Part shown: piece by piece, positions 24,447 to 32,867 of the stretch
Numbering within the stretch: the first letter of the stretch is position 1
Layout: every line of letters starts with the position of its first letter
Assembly (NCBI GenBank): GCA_004154925.1
Contig: QJNS01000298.1
Span: 20,645 to 84,644 of the forward strand
Length of the DNA stretch: 64,000 nt
From: Monosporascus cannonballus
Taxonomy: Eukaryota > Ascomycota > Sordariomycetes > Xylariales
Direction of reading: 5' to 3'
Made by a program: the position numbers and the translations under genes
The notes under the pieces: generated by a model
Databases searched by the model: none
What the model saw: the letters and a program-made list of their open reading frames with translations, nothing else
What the model was told of the DNA's origin: nothing

Positions 24447-25922
24447 TCACAACTTGTCTTGTTGGCCGGTGTCGTCTTCACTTGGCCCATCATCAGTCCC
24501 CTCATCTTCGCCATCCTCTTCGCCGTCCTCGTCTTCATGTGTGTGGCTGGAGGAACCATGCTGATCAGAGGATTTTCCACCCTCGGGCAACTGGCTCCTT
24601 AGCGAAGCGATCACGGCACTGAGCCCGGACTTCATATGAGGATTCCGGGCCTGCCGTATCTGTAGTTCCATCTGCCGGACCTTGTCCCGCAGCTCCCGTA
24701 ATCCGGCCTCTTCCGGATCATCTCCGTCTTCTTGCGACTCCTCGGCCGCCTCCTCGTGGCTCTCTTGCTCGTCCCGCACTAGTCCGTCGCCGAAGGCCCT
24801 TGCGAACCGCTCGGCGAGGCCCGCGCTCCTGATGGCGAACACGACCTCCTCGATGCCGTCCCACGTCTCCTCCTTCTTGGCGTTATTCCTGCCCCTGCCA
24901 TTGCCATTGCCCTCCCTGCCGCTGCCGAGGAGGACCTTCTTCCACGCGTCGGCGATCTCTTCGACGGGGTTGCCGTAGGCGCCGCAACCCCATGCGCCGA
25001 GCACGACCCGCCTGACGCCCTTCGCCTGGAAGACCCTCATGACGACCCGCATCTTGCGACGCACGAGCTCCCTATCCGTGGCGTCGGCGTACCCCCTCCT
25101 GCGCCCCACCCCCACCCCCGCGTCCACATCGACATCGACATCGTCCCCATCTCCGTTCCCCGCCTCCGGCTCCGGCTCCGGCACTACCTCCACCTCCAAC
25201 TCCTCCGTCTCCGGCATCCGCAGCATGGCCGCGCTGACGCAGTCGACGAACCAGCGGTCCGCCTTGCCCAGCAGCGGGAAGTCCTCGTCTCCACCTCCCC
25301 CGTCCTCGTCGGCGGCGCTGTCGCGGAAAACCAGCACGTCCGGCGTGTACACGGCCCCGAGTTCCGGCAGCCGGTAGAACCCGTCCCGCAGCGAGGGCAG
25401 CAGCGTCGTGCGCATGCACAGCGACACCTCCTGCTGCGCCGCCGACCCGTTCAGGACCCCGCCGCCGGGCGCCAGTGGCGACGCCATGTTCAGGATGCCC
25501 ACGCGCGCCTCGCGGTTCCCGAGGTCCTCCGCCTTCCCCTTGGTCGTCGTCCCCGTCAGCAGCGAGCGGGCGACCGTCAGTGTGTCCGCGACGCGCATCA
25601 AGATCCGGGGCTTTCCACCGCCAACGCCAGCGCCAGCGCCACCGCCCTCAGAGGACATCTTCAGGGGAAGAGAAGACGCCATCTGCTTCTGCTTCTTCTT
25701 TGTCTTCGTCTTCCTATCGTTCTCACCGTCTCGCCTGCTCCCCCTCAGCAGCGGCGGCGGGTCCACGATCAGCTCCGCCGACTCGACGCCCCGCCGCGCG
25801 CGGGGGTGCGCCGACAGCAGCGCCGGGATCACTTTGTTCGCGGTGGCCTTGGCCCTCTTCGCGCGGGCGTCACGGCGGAAACCCGCCGGGGGTCTTCCGT
25901 ACGATGGTTCTGTGCGTCCCAT
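24447..25922 (-). CDS. Microbial-type PARG / DUF2263 (TIGR02452) protein
   Basis: Intronless ORF of 491 residues. The core (about 20-380) has the arrangement of the bacterial/fungal-type poly(ADP-ribose) glycohydrolase family: YGRPPAGFRRDARAKRAKAT near the N-terminus, NMASPLAPGGGVLNG (146-159), CMRTTLLPSL, and a macro-like C-terminal part LGAWGCGAYGNP. These enzymes release ADP-ribose from poly(ADP-ribose) or hydrolyse related substrates. The catalytic signature is GGG-x(6-8)-QEE; here GGG is at 153-155 and the triplet reads Q-E-V (164-166), so the second Glu is Val (codon GTG at 25425-25427). Low-complexity acidic and Gly/Asp-repeat inserts interrupt the fold, and the last ~100 residues are Glu/Asp-rich. 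Activity is therefore uncertain. Divergent from the Tat-SF1 gene. Confidence 0.85.
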   Translation of the reverse strand: MGRTEPSYGRPPAGFRRDARAKRAKATANKVIPALLSAHPRARRGVESAELIVDPPPLLRGSRRDGENDRKTKTKKKQKQMASSLPLKMSSEGGGAGAGVGGGKPRILMRVADTLTVARSLLTGTTTKGKAEDLGNREARVGILNMASPLAPGGGVLNGSAAQQEVSLCMRTTLLPSLRDGFYRLPELGAVYTPDVLVFRDSAADEDGGGGDEDFPLLGKADRWFVDCVSAAMLRMPETEELEVEVVPEPEPEAGNGDGDDVDVDVDAGVGVGRRRGYADATDRELVRRKMRVVMRVFQAKGVRRVVLGAWGCGAYGNPVEEIADAWKKVLLGSGREGNGNGRGRNNAKKEETWDGIEEVVFAIRSAGLAERFARAFGDGLVRDEQESHEEAAEESQEDGDDPEEAGLRELRDKVRQMELQIRQARNPHMKSGLSAVIASLRSQLPEGGKSSDQHGSSSHTHEDEDGEEDGEDEGTDDGPSEDDTGQQDKL

Positions 25923-26797
25923 GGTTGGTTCGTTCCGTTGGGTTTGCTTAGTCTTTTCCCCTTTTCAGTTGGTGAGGATCCGGTGCGATGAAATTAGGGC
26001 CGTCATGGTAGCTCTTCTCGTTGTAACAGACACCCTGATGAGAAGCCCGGTGATCTGACGACTGCTTGCTGTGGACCTTGATGGCAGTTCAGGAGGAAAT
26101 AAAGGTACGAGATACAGTATAGACATAACTACGGTATATACAGTGGGGCTAATGATGACATGCTATTAATAACCTGACTTCCTCCTAACTAATATTCGCC
26201 CTAACCGACTAGAAGAAGCTTGTACTTTCCTTTATGGCTTAGCAAAGTAGACTGCCCTTGCTGTCCGGACAGTTGGAATGCTCGTAAGCTTGTCGAGCTT
26301 CTCTTATTAACTACAGTAAAAGAATGCTAAGGGTGATATCATACGTGCCGTACTAGAGGGGATTGTGAAGATCGTAGCGTAGTTTAGAATACCTAGGTAT
26401 GTATGCAGCAAAAGGGTCTTATTGATAAGGTGTTTGATCGCAGTGATGCTCCAGGTCATTATAACCTTGCGCACAATAACCAACTAACGTTATATTTGCA
26501 AAAGCAAGAAGGCTTTGACGTCACTCAGCTCTGAAGCCATTTTTCGGCACCATCAGCAGTACAAAGTACCTGCAACCATTCTACCTGGTGGCCCAAGCTC
26601 CCTTTCCTGAACAACAACATAAATCAGTGTTGCAGGGTAGTCTATCCAATTACATACATATCCAGAGCCAATTACACAGTCGCCTACCTGTTCAGCGCGC
26701 ATGTAATCTCACCACATCTGCGTCAAGCTCTTTCAATGAGCATCCGGTATCCTTGGGTTTACGGCCGCTCTCCTCTTACGTGCGATGCAAAGCAATA
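25923..26797. promoter_or_regulatory. Divergent region, PARG-like / CUS2
   Basis: An 875-bp head-to-head spacer. An in-frame extension of CUS2 back to 26588 begins with GTG and is not supported by family length, so it is treated as leader. No specific sites identified. Confidence 0.45.
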
Positions 26798-28093
26798 ATG
26801 GCTGAATCCCAGCAAGCACCAGCTCTGTCTTTTCCGACGGATCCCTCCGAGTTCGATAGCGACGAACGGATCTCCTTTTCGAGGCTCGAGAACAAGTTCA
26901 TCGCTGTGCAGGACGATGGGTCCGAATTCGAGTTCGACAAGGAGCTGAAGCGATGGATACCGATACTGGACGAGGAGTTAATCAGGCAGCAGCAGATGGC
27001 GTACGGAGGGCCCGCGCCGGACGACGCCGACGACGCTGCTGCTGACGACCAGAGGCAACAACCCAACAGGAGGCGCAGGAGAGACGGGTCGTCGGACCAC
27101 CAGCAGCAGCGCCCGCAGAAGAAGCAGAAGCAGCCGCCGCAGCCGCGCCAGAACACGGCCATCTACGTCACAGGCCTGCCGCTGGACGCGACGGCGGAGG
27201 AGGTGCACGAGGTGTTCTCGCGCAAGTGCGGCGTCATCGCTGAGGAGATCGACAGCGGTCGGCCCCGCGTCAAGCTGTACGCGGACGAGCAAGGCAACTT
27301 CAAGGGCGACGCCCTCATCGTCTTCTTCAAGCCCCAGAGCGTCGACATGGCCATCATGCTGCTCGACGACACCGACTTCCGGTACTCGCCGTCGGGCCTG
27401 GCGAGCGGGCGCATGCGCGTGCAGGCCGCCGACTCGAGCTATAAAAAGACGAGCTACGAAAAGGAGGGCGAGGAGGGGGCAGGAGGTTCGGGTGGAGGCG
27501 GAGGAGAAGGCGGCAGCAATGAAAGCCGGGAGGGTGGTGGGAACGGCAACGCGAACGGCGGCGGTGCGACCCCCGCGTCCCAGAACAATAACAACAACCA
27601 CAAACCGCGGGACCGGGCCCGCGAGCAGGAGAAGCAGAGGATCATCAAGCGAACCCAGAAGCTGGATGCGAAGCTGGCGGACTGGGACGACGACGACCCG
27701 TACGGGGCCCAGCTCGAGACCAACGCGCGGCGCGAGCGGCTCGTGATCCTGCGGCACATGTTCACGCTGCGGGAGCTCGACGAGGACCCGGCGGCGCTGC
27801 TCGAGATCAAGGAGGACGTGCGTGAGGAGTGCGCCAAGCTGGGCCCCGTCACCAACGTCGTGCTCTACGACCTCGAGCCCGACGGCGTCGTCGCCGTCAA
27901 GTTCCGCCACCCCGAGGCCGCCGAGGCCTGCGTCCGCCTCATGGACGGCCGCGCCTTCGACGGCCGCATCGTCCGCGCCGCCGTCGCCACCGGCCGCGAG
28001 CGCTTCCGCAGGTCCGGCCGCAAGCAGGACGACGACCGCGACGACGAGGACGACAACAGCGACGAGCCGACGGCGGCGGGGGATAATGACTGA
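26798..28093 (+). CDS. CUS2: Tat-SF1/Cus2-type U2 snRNP splicing factor
   Basis: 431 residues, intronless, starting MAESQQAPALSF. Tat-SF1/Cus2 proteins bind SF3b1 (Hsh155) and help remodel the U2 snRNP. An acidic N-terminus carries a short repeat-like region (ENKFIAVQDDGSEFEFDKELKRWIP). RRM1 lies at about 120-215 (TAIYVTGLPLDATAEEVHEVF; GDALIVFF). A Gly/Asn-rich linker follows, then a second RRM of the U2AF-homology type (about 313-405) with the Arg-x-Phe ligand-binding loop RAF in DGRAFDGRIV, which is expected to bind SF3b1 tryptophan motifs. The C-terminus is acidic. Codon use is very GC-rich, producing a 407-codon antisense ORF that I reject. Convergent with the luciferase-domain gene. Confidence 0.9.
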   Translation: MAESQQAPALSFPTDPSEFDSDERISFSRLENKFIAVQDDGSEFEFDKELKRWIPILDEELIRQQQMAYGGPAPDDADDAAADDQRQQPNRRRRRDGSSDHQQQRPQKKQKQPPQPRQNTAIYVTGLPLDATAEEVHEVFSRKCGVIAEEIDSGRPRVKLYADEQGNFKGDALIVFFKPQSVDMAIMLLDDTDFRYSPSGLASGRMRVQAADSSYKKTSYEKEGEEGAGGSGGGGGEGGSNESREGGGNGNANGGGATPASQNNNNNHKPRDRAREQEKQRIIKRTQKLDAKLADWDDDDPYGAQLETNARRERLVILRHMFTLRELDEDPAALLEIKEDVREECAKLGPVTNVVLYDLEPDGVVAVKFRHPEAAEACVRLMDGRAFDGRIVRAAVATGRERFRRSGRKQDDDRDDEDDNSDEPTAAGDND

Positions 28094-28574
28094 GGCAAGC
28101 GGCTCGGGCTGCTTAGCTGTGCGGGCGGCCGAGACTGTCCTATACGCCTTAAGCAAGATATGGCTTGCATTCATGTTACGTGATGTATGATATCCTACCA
28201 TTATTTGGCTGCGGCGACGGCGCCGCGACTGCCGCTTTCCAGCCTGGAGTGGACTTGCTCGGCCGGTTTATAATGCTTTTCCTTGCCTCTTTTGTGGTTG
28301 GTCAATGTGGCGGCCCCGGGTGCTCCTAGGAGAGTTACGGCAGATTTATAAGTTTTAGATATCCTTTCAGAGGCAACTCCTGGGCTAGTAGTTCCCGTAA
28401 CCGCCGCGCGAGGTTTTCATGAGCTGGCATCCGAGGATTCGTAGAACGTATATTTTCCATCATACTAAAGGACACGAAACACTTCGGCCGAAGAATGATT
28501 TGTCGTCCGAGTTTATTTAATTTCTAGTCTTAAGGAGGCTGGACGGCCGTCCCGCTCTGGTCTTACATCTATCC
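28094..28574. other. Intergenic between convergent genes, 481 bp
   Basis: Expected to contain both 3' UTRs. A GC-rich patch (28211-28230) and otherwise AT-leaning sequence; no gene. Confidence 0.5.
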
Positions 28575-29486
28575 TTATCCGACCTGGTCGTTCTTCTCTA
28601 GCAGGTCGATCTCCATGTCCTTCGCCATGACCCACCAGCCCGCGGCCTGGATGATGCGGCAGACCACCTGGAGCTCGTCGGCCGTGCGCGGCGCGTACAC
28701 CATGGTGAAGTTCCGGGGGACGGGCATCTTGAGGAGCGGCCACCGCGCCGTCAGGGGGTGCCGCTGGCCCCAGCCCTTCTCCAGCACCTCGCGCGCATCG
28801 TCCGGGTGCAGGTTGAGGTGCAGCGAGTGGTCGGAGCCGTGCACGTGACAGATCTCGCCCTGGCACGTGTTGTTGAGGGGGAAGCGCGCGAAGAGCCCGG
28901 TTCCGTGCTTCTCGAAGCACGACGTCCCCACGCCCAGGTCGCCCGCGTGCCTCCGCGCGTGGGCCTCGAGGATGCGCCGCAGCGCCAGGAAGCACGGCCG
29001 GGACCCGAACTGGTCCACCTGCCTCTGCGGCGCTATGCCGACGACCGTGGGCCGCGGCCCGCAGCGGTACGGCAGCGGGCTCCTATGCAGGATGCCGGAC
29101 GGTGGCTTGACATCCGGGTCCGCCTTGAGCGGCGCGAAGGGGTCCCGCAGCGCCCATAGCTTGTACCAGTTTATGCGGAGATAGCCGGCCGGCGTCGGCG
29201 GGGTGCCGCCGGGCCCGAGCTTCAGATAGTTCAGGTAGTCGTTATGGATAGCCAGGAGGACCGGGACCGCACCGACGAGGACGGCGACGACGGCGCGCGG
29301 GAGGAAGTTTATACTGAGGATGAGTAGGGTTGCCAATATGAAGATCGTAGGCCCGTCCAGCGTAACTACGAGAGGGTCTTGGCGGATAGTCCACGTGATA
29401 GTCACGGACTCTTCATTTCGGCTAGGACACGGCTCGACTACTGAGGTTGGCGTTGACGTTTTGGTGTGTGTGAGGGAGATGGACAT
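28575..29486 (-). CDS. Fungal luciferase-domain (DUF5519) membrane protein
   Basis: Intronless ORF of 303 residues. Two closely spaced hydrophobic segments lie near the N-terminus (about 45-60 and 64-80), suggesting ER or other membrane anchoring. The C-terminal half carries the domain of fungal luciferases (Pfam 'Luciferase', formerly DUF5519): a His-rich stretch EICHVHGSDHSLHLNL (211-226) followed by EVLEKGWGQRHPL (233-245) and FTMVYAPR. I recall the same H-x-H...LHL...GWGQRHPL layout in the hispidin luciferase of luminous basidiomycetes. Those enzymes oxidise 3-hydroxyhispidin; non-luminous ascomycetes carry relatives of unknown function, so light emission is not implied. No hispidin synthase or hydroxylase is nearby. 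The start at 29486 gives a plausible N-terminus; nothing downstream competes. Confidence 0.85.
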   Translation of the reverse strand: MSISLTHTKTSTPTSVVEPCPSRNEESVTITWTIRQDPLVVTLDGPTIFILATLLILSINFLPRAVVAVLVGAVPVLLAIHNDYLNYLKLGPGGTPPTPAGYLRINWYKLWALRDPFAPLKADPDVKPPSGILHRSPLPYRCGPRPTVVGIAPQRQVDQFGSRPCFLALRRILEAHARRHAGDLGVGTSCFEKHGTGLFARFPLNNTCQGEICHVHGSDHSLHLNLHPDDAREVLEKGWGQRHPLTARWPLLKMPVPRNFTMVYAPRTADELQVVCRIIQAAGWWVMAKDMEIDLLEKNDQVG

Positions 29487-31064
29487 GGCTTCGGCAGATG
29501 TGGCTCATAGGCCAGGGCAATGGTCGATACGATAACTTAAATTTACCTACAGACTGGACAAATGGGGGAGAGGGAAAATGAGCAAGGGACCTTTAATGCA
29601 TAGGTAGGTATGTCGAAAAGCCGTGGTGCGCTTGTATTGTGTGTTGTAATTCTTGCACTTGGCATAAGGGACTAGGACATCTCTTATACGGTAAGGAAAG
29701 AATTGTCTGGAACCCAGGTCTTGGGTTGACGTCTGTTATGAGGTCAAATGATAGGCGCCATCAAAGCTCGTCTATGCCTGCTCCCAGCCAAGTTGGATCG
29801 ACAGCTCCAGGCTGGTCGCAACATATTTCTCCTGTAAATCGGTGTGCTCTTAGAGCTAGTTTAGGACGCACGTCAACTGATTGAATGGTCTTTGTTTTGG
29901 TCCGCCCAGGGCTGTTTGACCTGTAACACTGGAGAACACAGCATCCGCTGTCGGTCCCTTGCATGGCTGATGCGTTACTGACGAGTTAAGGAAGCCGTAA
30001 CATGTGGTAATAATCGAGTGGTAATATCCCAAGCGAAACTTTTCCTAAGCTTATTCCACAGTTGGTGTACTTTACCATGACAGGCAAGCTGCGGGAACCC
30101 GCAGATATTCCAAGTCTCTAGCTGTACGCAAACTAGAGCTACTTGAGCTTAAGTAAGTGGAGCATATAGTGCAACGTCAGGTCGATTACCCACCTATGAT
30201 GCCGTGCTGTTAGCTTGTTCCGGTAAGACGTCAACTTTGACCCCATGAAGTAAACATGCCTCCATTAACTAGGTCCACATACGTGCACAGGAATCACCAT
30301 GACGGCGAGGGACGGGGCACATTCCGAGAAGCCACTGTTTGACAACTTACGATTCTTTGTCCAAATGGCAAAAGTTAGACGCCCACACTCCAGGACGGGA
30401 TAGCCGGTCAGTGTACATACCGTAGGCATAGATAAAGGGACTCTGGACCCCCTATGCCCGAGACTGCAGGCCGCAGAACGGGAGGTGATGATCTGGCCAG
30501 GTCACGATGCAGCTACCTAGCTGAATAGTGTAGCAGCCTCCCGACACAGATGGCTCAAATATCAAGCATCTTCGGTAAAGCTTTTGCGCTAGGTACGTAA
30601 TAAGAACGAAGACGATACTAAAGGTTATTAAGTCGCCTTTGGCCCTGATGTACCATATTAACCCTCGAAAATCGGAAAACGGTTGCGCCCTAGCTGATGC
30701 TACTCACAGTTAAGTGGCGAAGATCCCCCAGTTCTCTAAATAATCGCTTAACTAAATCCAGTTTACGGCGAACGGGAAGCTAGCTATAATCAGAGTTCTA
30801 TTATGTAAAAGGCTGGGTTGTCTTGCAGAGACTTGTATGAGCTTTGCATAGCTCTTTCTAAAATTTCGCAGGTTAATACGGTATATGGACAGCCTTTTGT
30901 GTAAATAAGTGTATTTTATACGACAACATTATCTAATTGGCCTATAGCAGATTTTAAGATGCATCAAAAAGGTTACCACTCGACTCAACCCTATCTCTGG
31001 GCCTATATAATGGATTTTGGTTTGTCGCAGGACCCTTACGGCCAACCTTACCTAAGTGGTCCCA
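29487..31064. other. Intergenic, 1.6 kb, AT-rich
   Basis: Promoter side of the luciferase-domain gene and 3' side of a possible small gene. ORFs are short and without family features. I see no tRNA, no transposon motif and no clear inverted repeat. Confidence 0.45.
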
Positions 31065-31551
31065 TCACTGAACCCCAACTTTGGTGGCCTCAGCCCAGTC
31101 TTGCCTCGAACGCGCCATGGCGGCGCCACGCTCGGTATACTCGAACTGGCTGTTGCCCTCCGTCTTGGGGAAACACGGTGTGGGCCATTGGCGGGTCGCT
31201 AACGGGGCCCCGTCGGTACCGGGGCCCGGGGGGTCTGCCTTCTGGAAAATGTCCCTCCACCATCACTTCTTCTACCGAGGTAGGATTTCCGTGGCTTCGA
31301 CATCGCGGACGTCGCGGATTGCCATCTCCTGTTTCGGACTGAAAGGCCGCGGCTTAACAATGGCTCGCTGGGCCGCGTATAGAATGGCGAGGACGAGGTA
31401 ATCTGATGTAATAATTTCCCTCAAGCCGCCAACCGTCTCGTAGGGTACTTATCACAACTATCTCTTTGTCAGGAGTGAAATTCGGAGCTGCGGCGATCAG
31501 GGACTTCGATGGGGACTTCGCGCACTCGCCGACTGTAGATGATGCTGTCAT
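31065..31551 (-). CDS. Possible small multi-exon hypothetical gene
   Basis: On the minus strand an ATG at 31551 opens MTASSTVGECAKSPSKSL; after an apparent intron ending in ATCAG near 31403 a frame reads DYLVLAILYAAQRAIVKPRP and continues through KQEMAIRDVRDVEATEILP to about 31287. A further frame (31065-about 31252), preceded by a TTTTCCAG acceptor, reads FPKTEGNSQFEYTERGAAMA and ends VGVQ at a TGA (31065-31067). Composition and charge pattern look coding, but the obvious donor for the last intron (CG|GTAGAAG) is out of phase with that frame, so the 3' structure is unsettled. No family recognised. Could also be an old gene remnant. Confidence 0.3.
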
Positions 31552-32867
31552 CTAAGTCATCCAGTAGCTAGTCCTTCTCCTGGCTATTTTCAACAGGAAG
31601 TTACTTCCGCCCCTTCTCTGGAGATGTGAGTATATTCAGCGACAGTCAAGTCCGCGGCAACTACAACAACCAGAGACCTACTAACTAAGTACGAAGTCGC
31701 GAGTCCAACTTCGGTGTACGTTGTCATTGCCGAGTGCCAGACCCTGTCAGAGGCCATATATAGGACCCAGACAGGGAAATAAGTTCAACATGTACTGCGA
31801 CACGAATTTCCCATGGGTGACTTGGAACCGGCAGCATAGGCAATTCCATTTCCTGGCCGATATAGTTGGCATTGTCTCATATACCGTCGCTCATTGCTTG
31901 ATGCTTGCTCCAGCTACAACTTCATAGTGTCTCGTCATTCGAGCGGAGGTCTTGTGAGGCCATCTCTTCCCAGCCGGGGATGGCAGATAGTCTTCACATA
32001 CGACTCGAATTGTTGGTTAAAGAATGGGACCCGTTCGGCCTCAGTCCAACGTATGGAAAATGTGACATCTGTATAAGTGCTTTGAGACCGTGAAGGGTTC
32101 TTCTGGAGTTTCAAACTTCTACATATATTCAGCGTCCGGCCTCCGTTTCATCCCTCCCATCTATATGCAGGTTTAGAAGTCAAACGTAATATCACTCCTA
32201 TCCCAAATGCATACTTCCCAAATCAGAAGCATGTATGCATCACGCTTCTGGAATATCTCAGCACATCGTGGCAGCCAGCTCGGTAAGGTGCCTACTTATG
32301 AATCGATTATTACGACACGGAAGCGGCGATTTTCCATAACCTTATGAAAAGCATTATGGGAGAACAAGTCACCGATTAGATGTCATCTTGCATTGTTTCA
32401 TGGTTGCTTATGACAACCGGCGGTCGGCACAGTCTTGGCAACTAGCGGCCGTGTCCCCAAGTTTTAGTGGCCAGTCCATTTAGATGCCAAGCGGCTCGGC
32501 CCTATTAAGTATTTCTGCCCCCTGTCACATGGGGACCGCCCAGCACCCCTGCTTCAAAGAAAACAACAGAAGGGACTGCTTCATCTTCCCTTGTCTGCAA
32601 ATTTATTCAACTCCTATCCACCTGGTGCCCTTCCTCAGCTTCTTGTCAATACACAGCTCGGTATTGTTGACTGGGAAGATCTCGAATTTGAGTTTTCCAC
32701 AGAGTTCGGATCGGCGAAACCCGTTCCTCGAACGCCTTAACCAGCGAAAGGTCCCGACCCGGGACGCGGGAAAACTTTAAAAGTGCACTGAGGTCAATCT
32801 GGTGATAAGCTATAGACCAGTTAGTCGGCGGGGCGAAAGAACAAGCGCCGTAAGGCCGCCCGATGCA
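31552..32867. other. Intergenic, 1.3 kb
   Basis: Upstream region of the DUF3405 gene. The last ~350 bp contain CT-rich leader-like sequence. The DUF3405 frame is open back to 32802 but with a non-ATG start, so I regard 32802-32867 as leader. Nothing else recognised. Confidence 0.45.

Noticed and set aside
25039..25951. Plus-strand ORFs rich in Ser/Thr/Arg opposite the PARG-like gene
   Set aside because: Antisense shadows of a GC-rich coding exon.
26978..28201. 407-codon minus-strand ORF antisense to CUS2
   Set aside because: Low-complexity Val/Leu/Arg text caused by GC bias; the plus-strand RRM protein explains the sequence.
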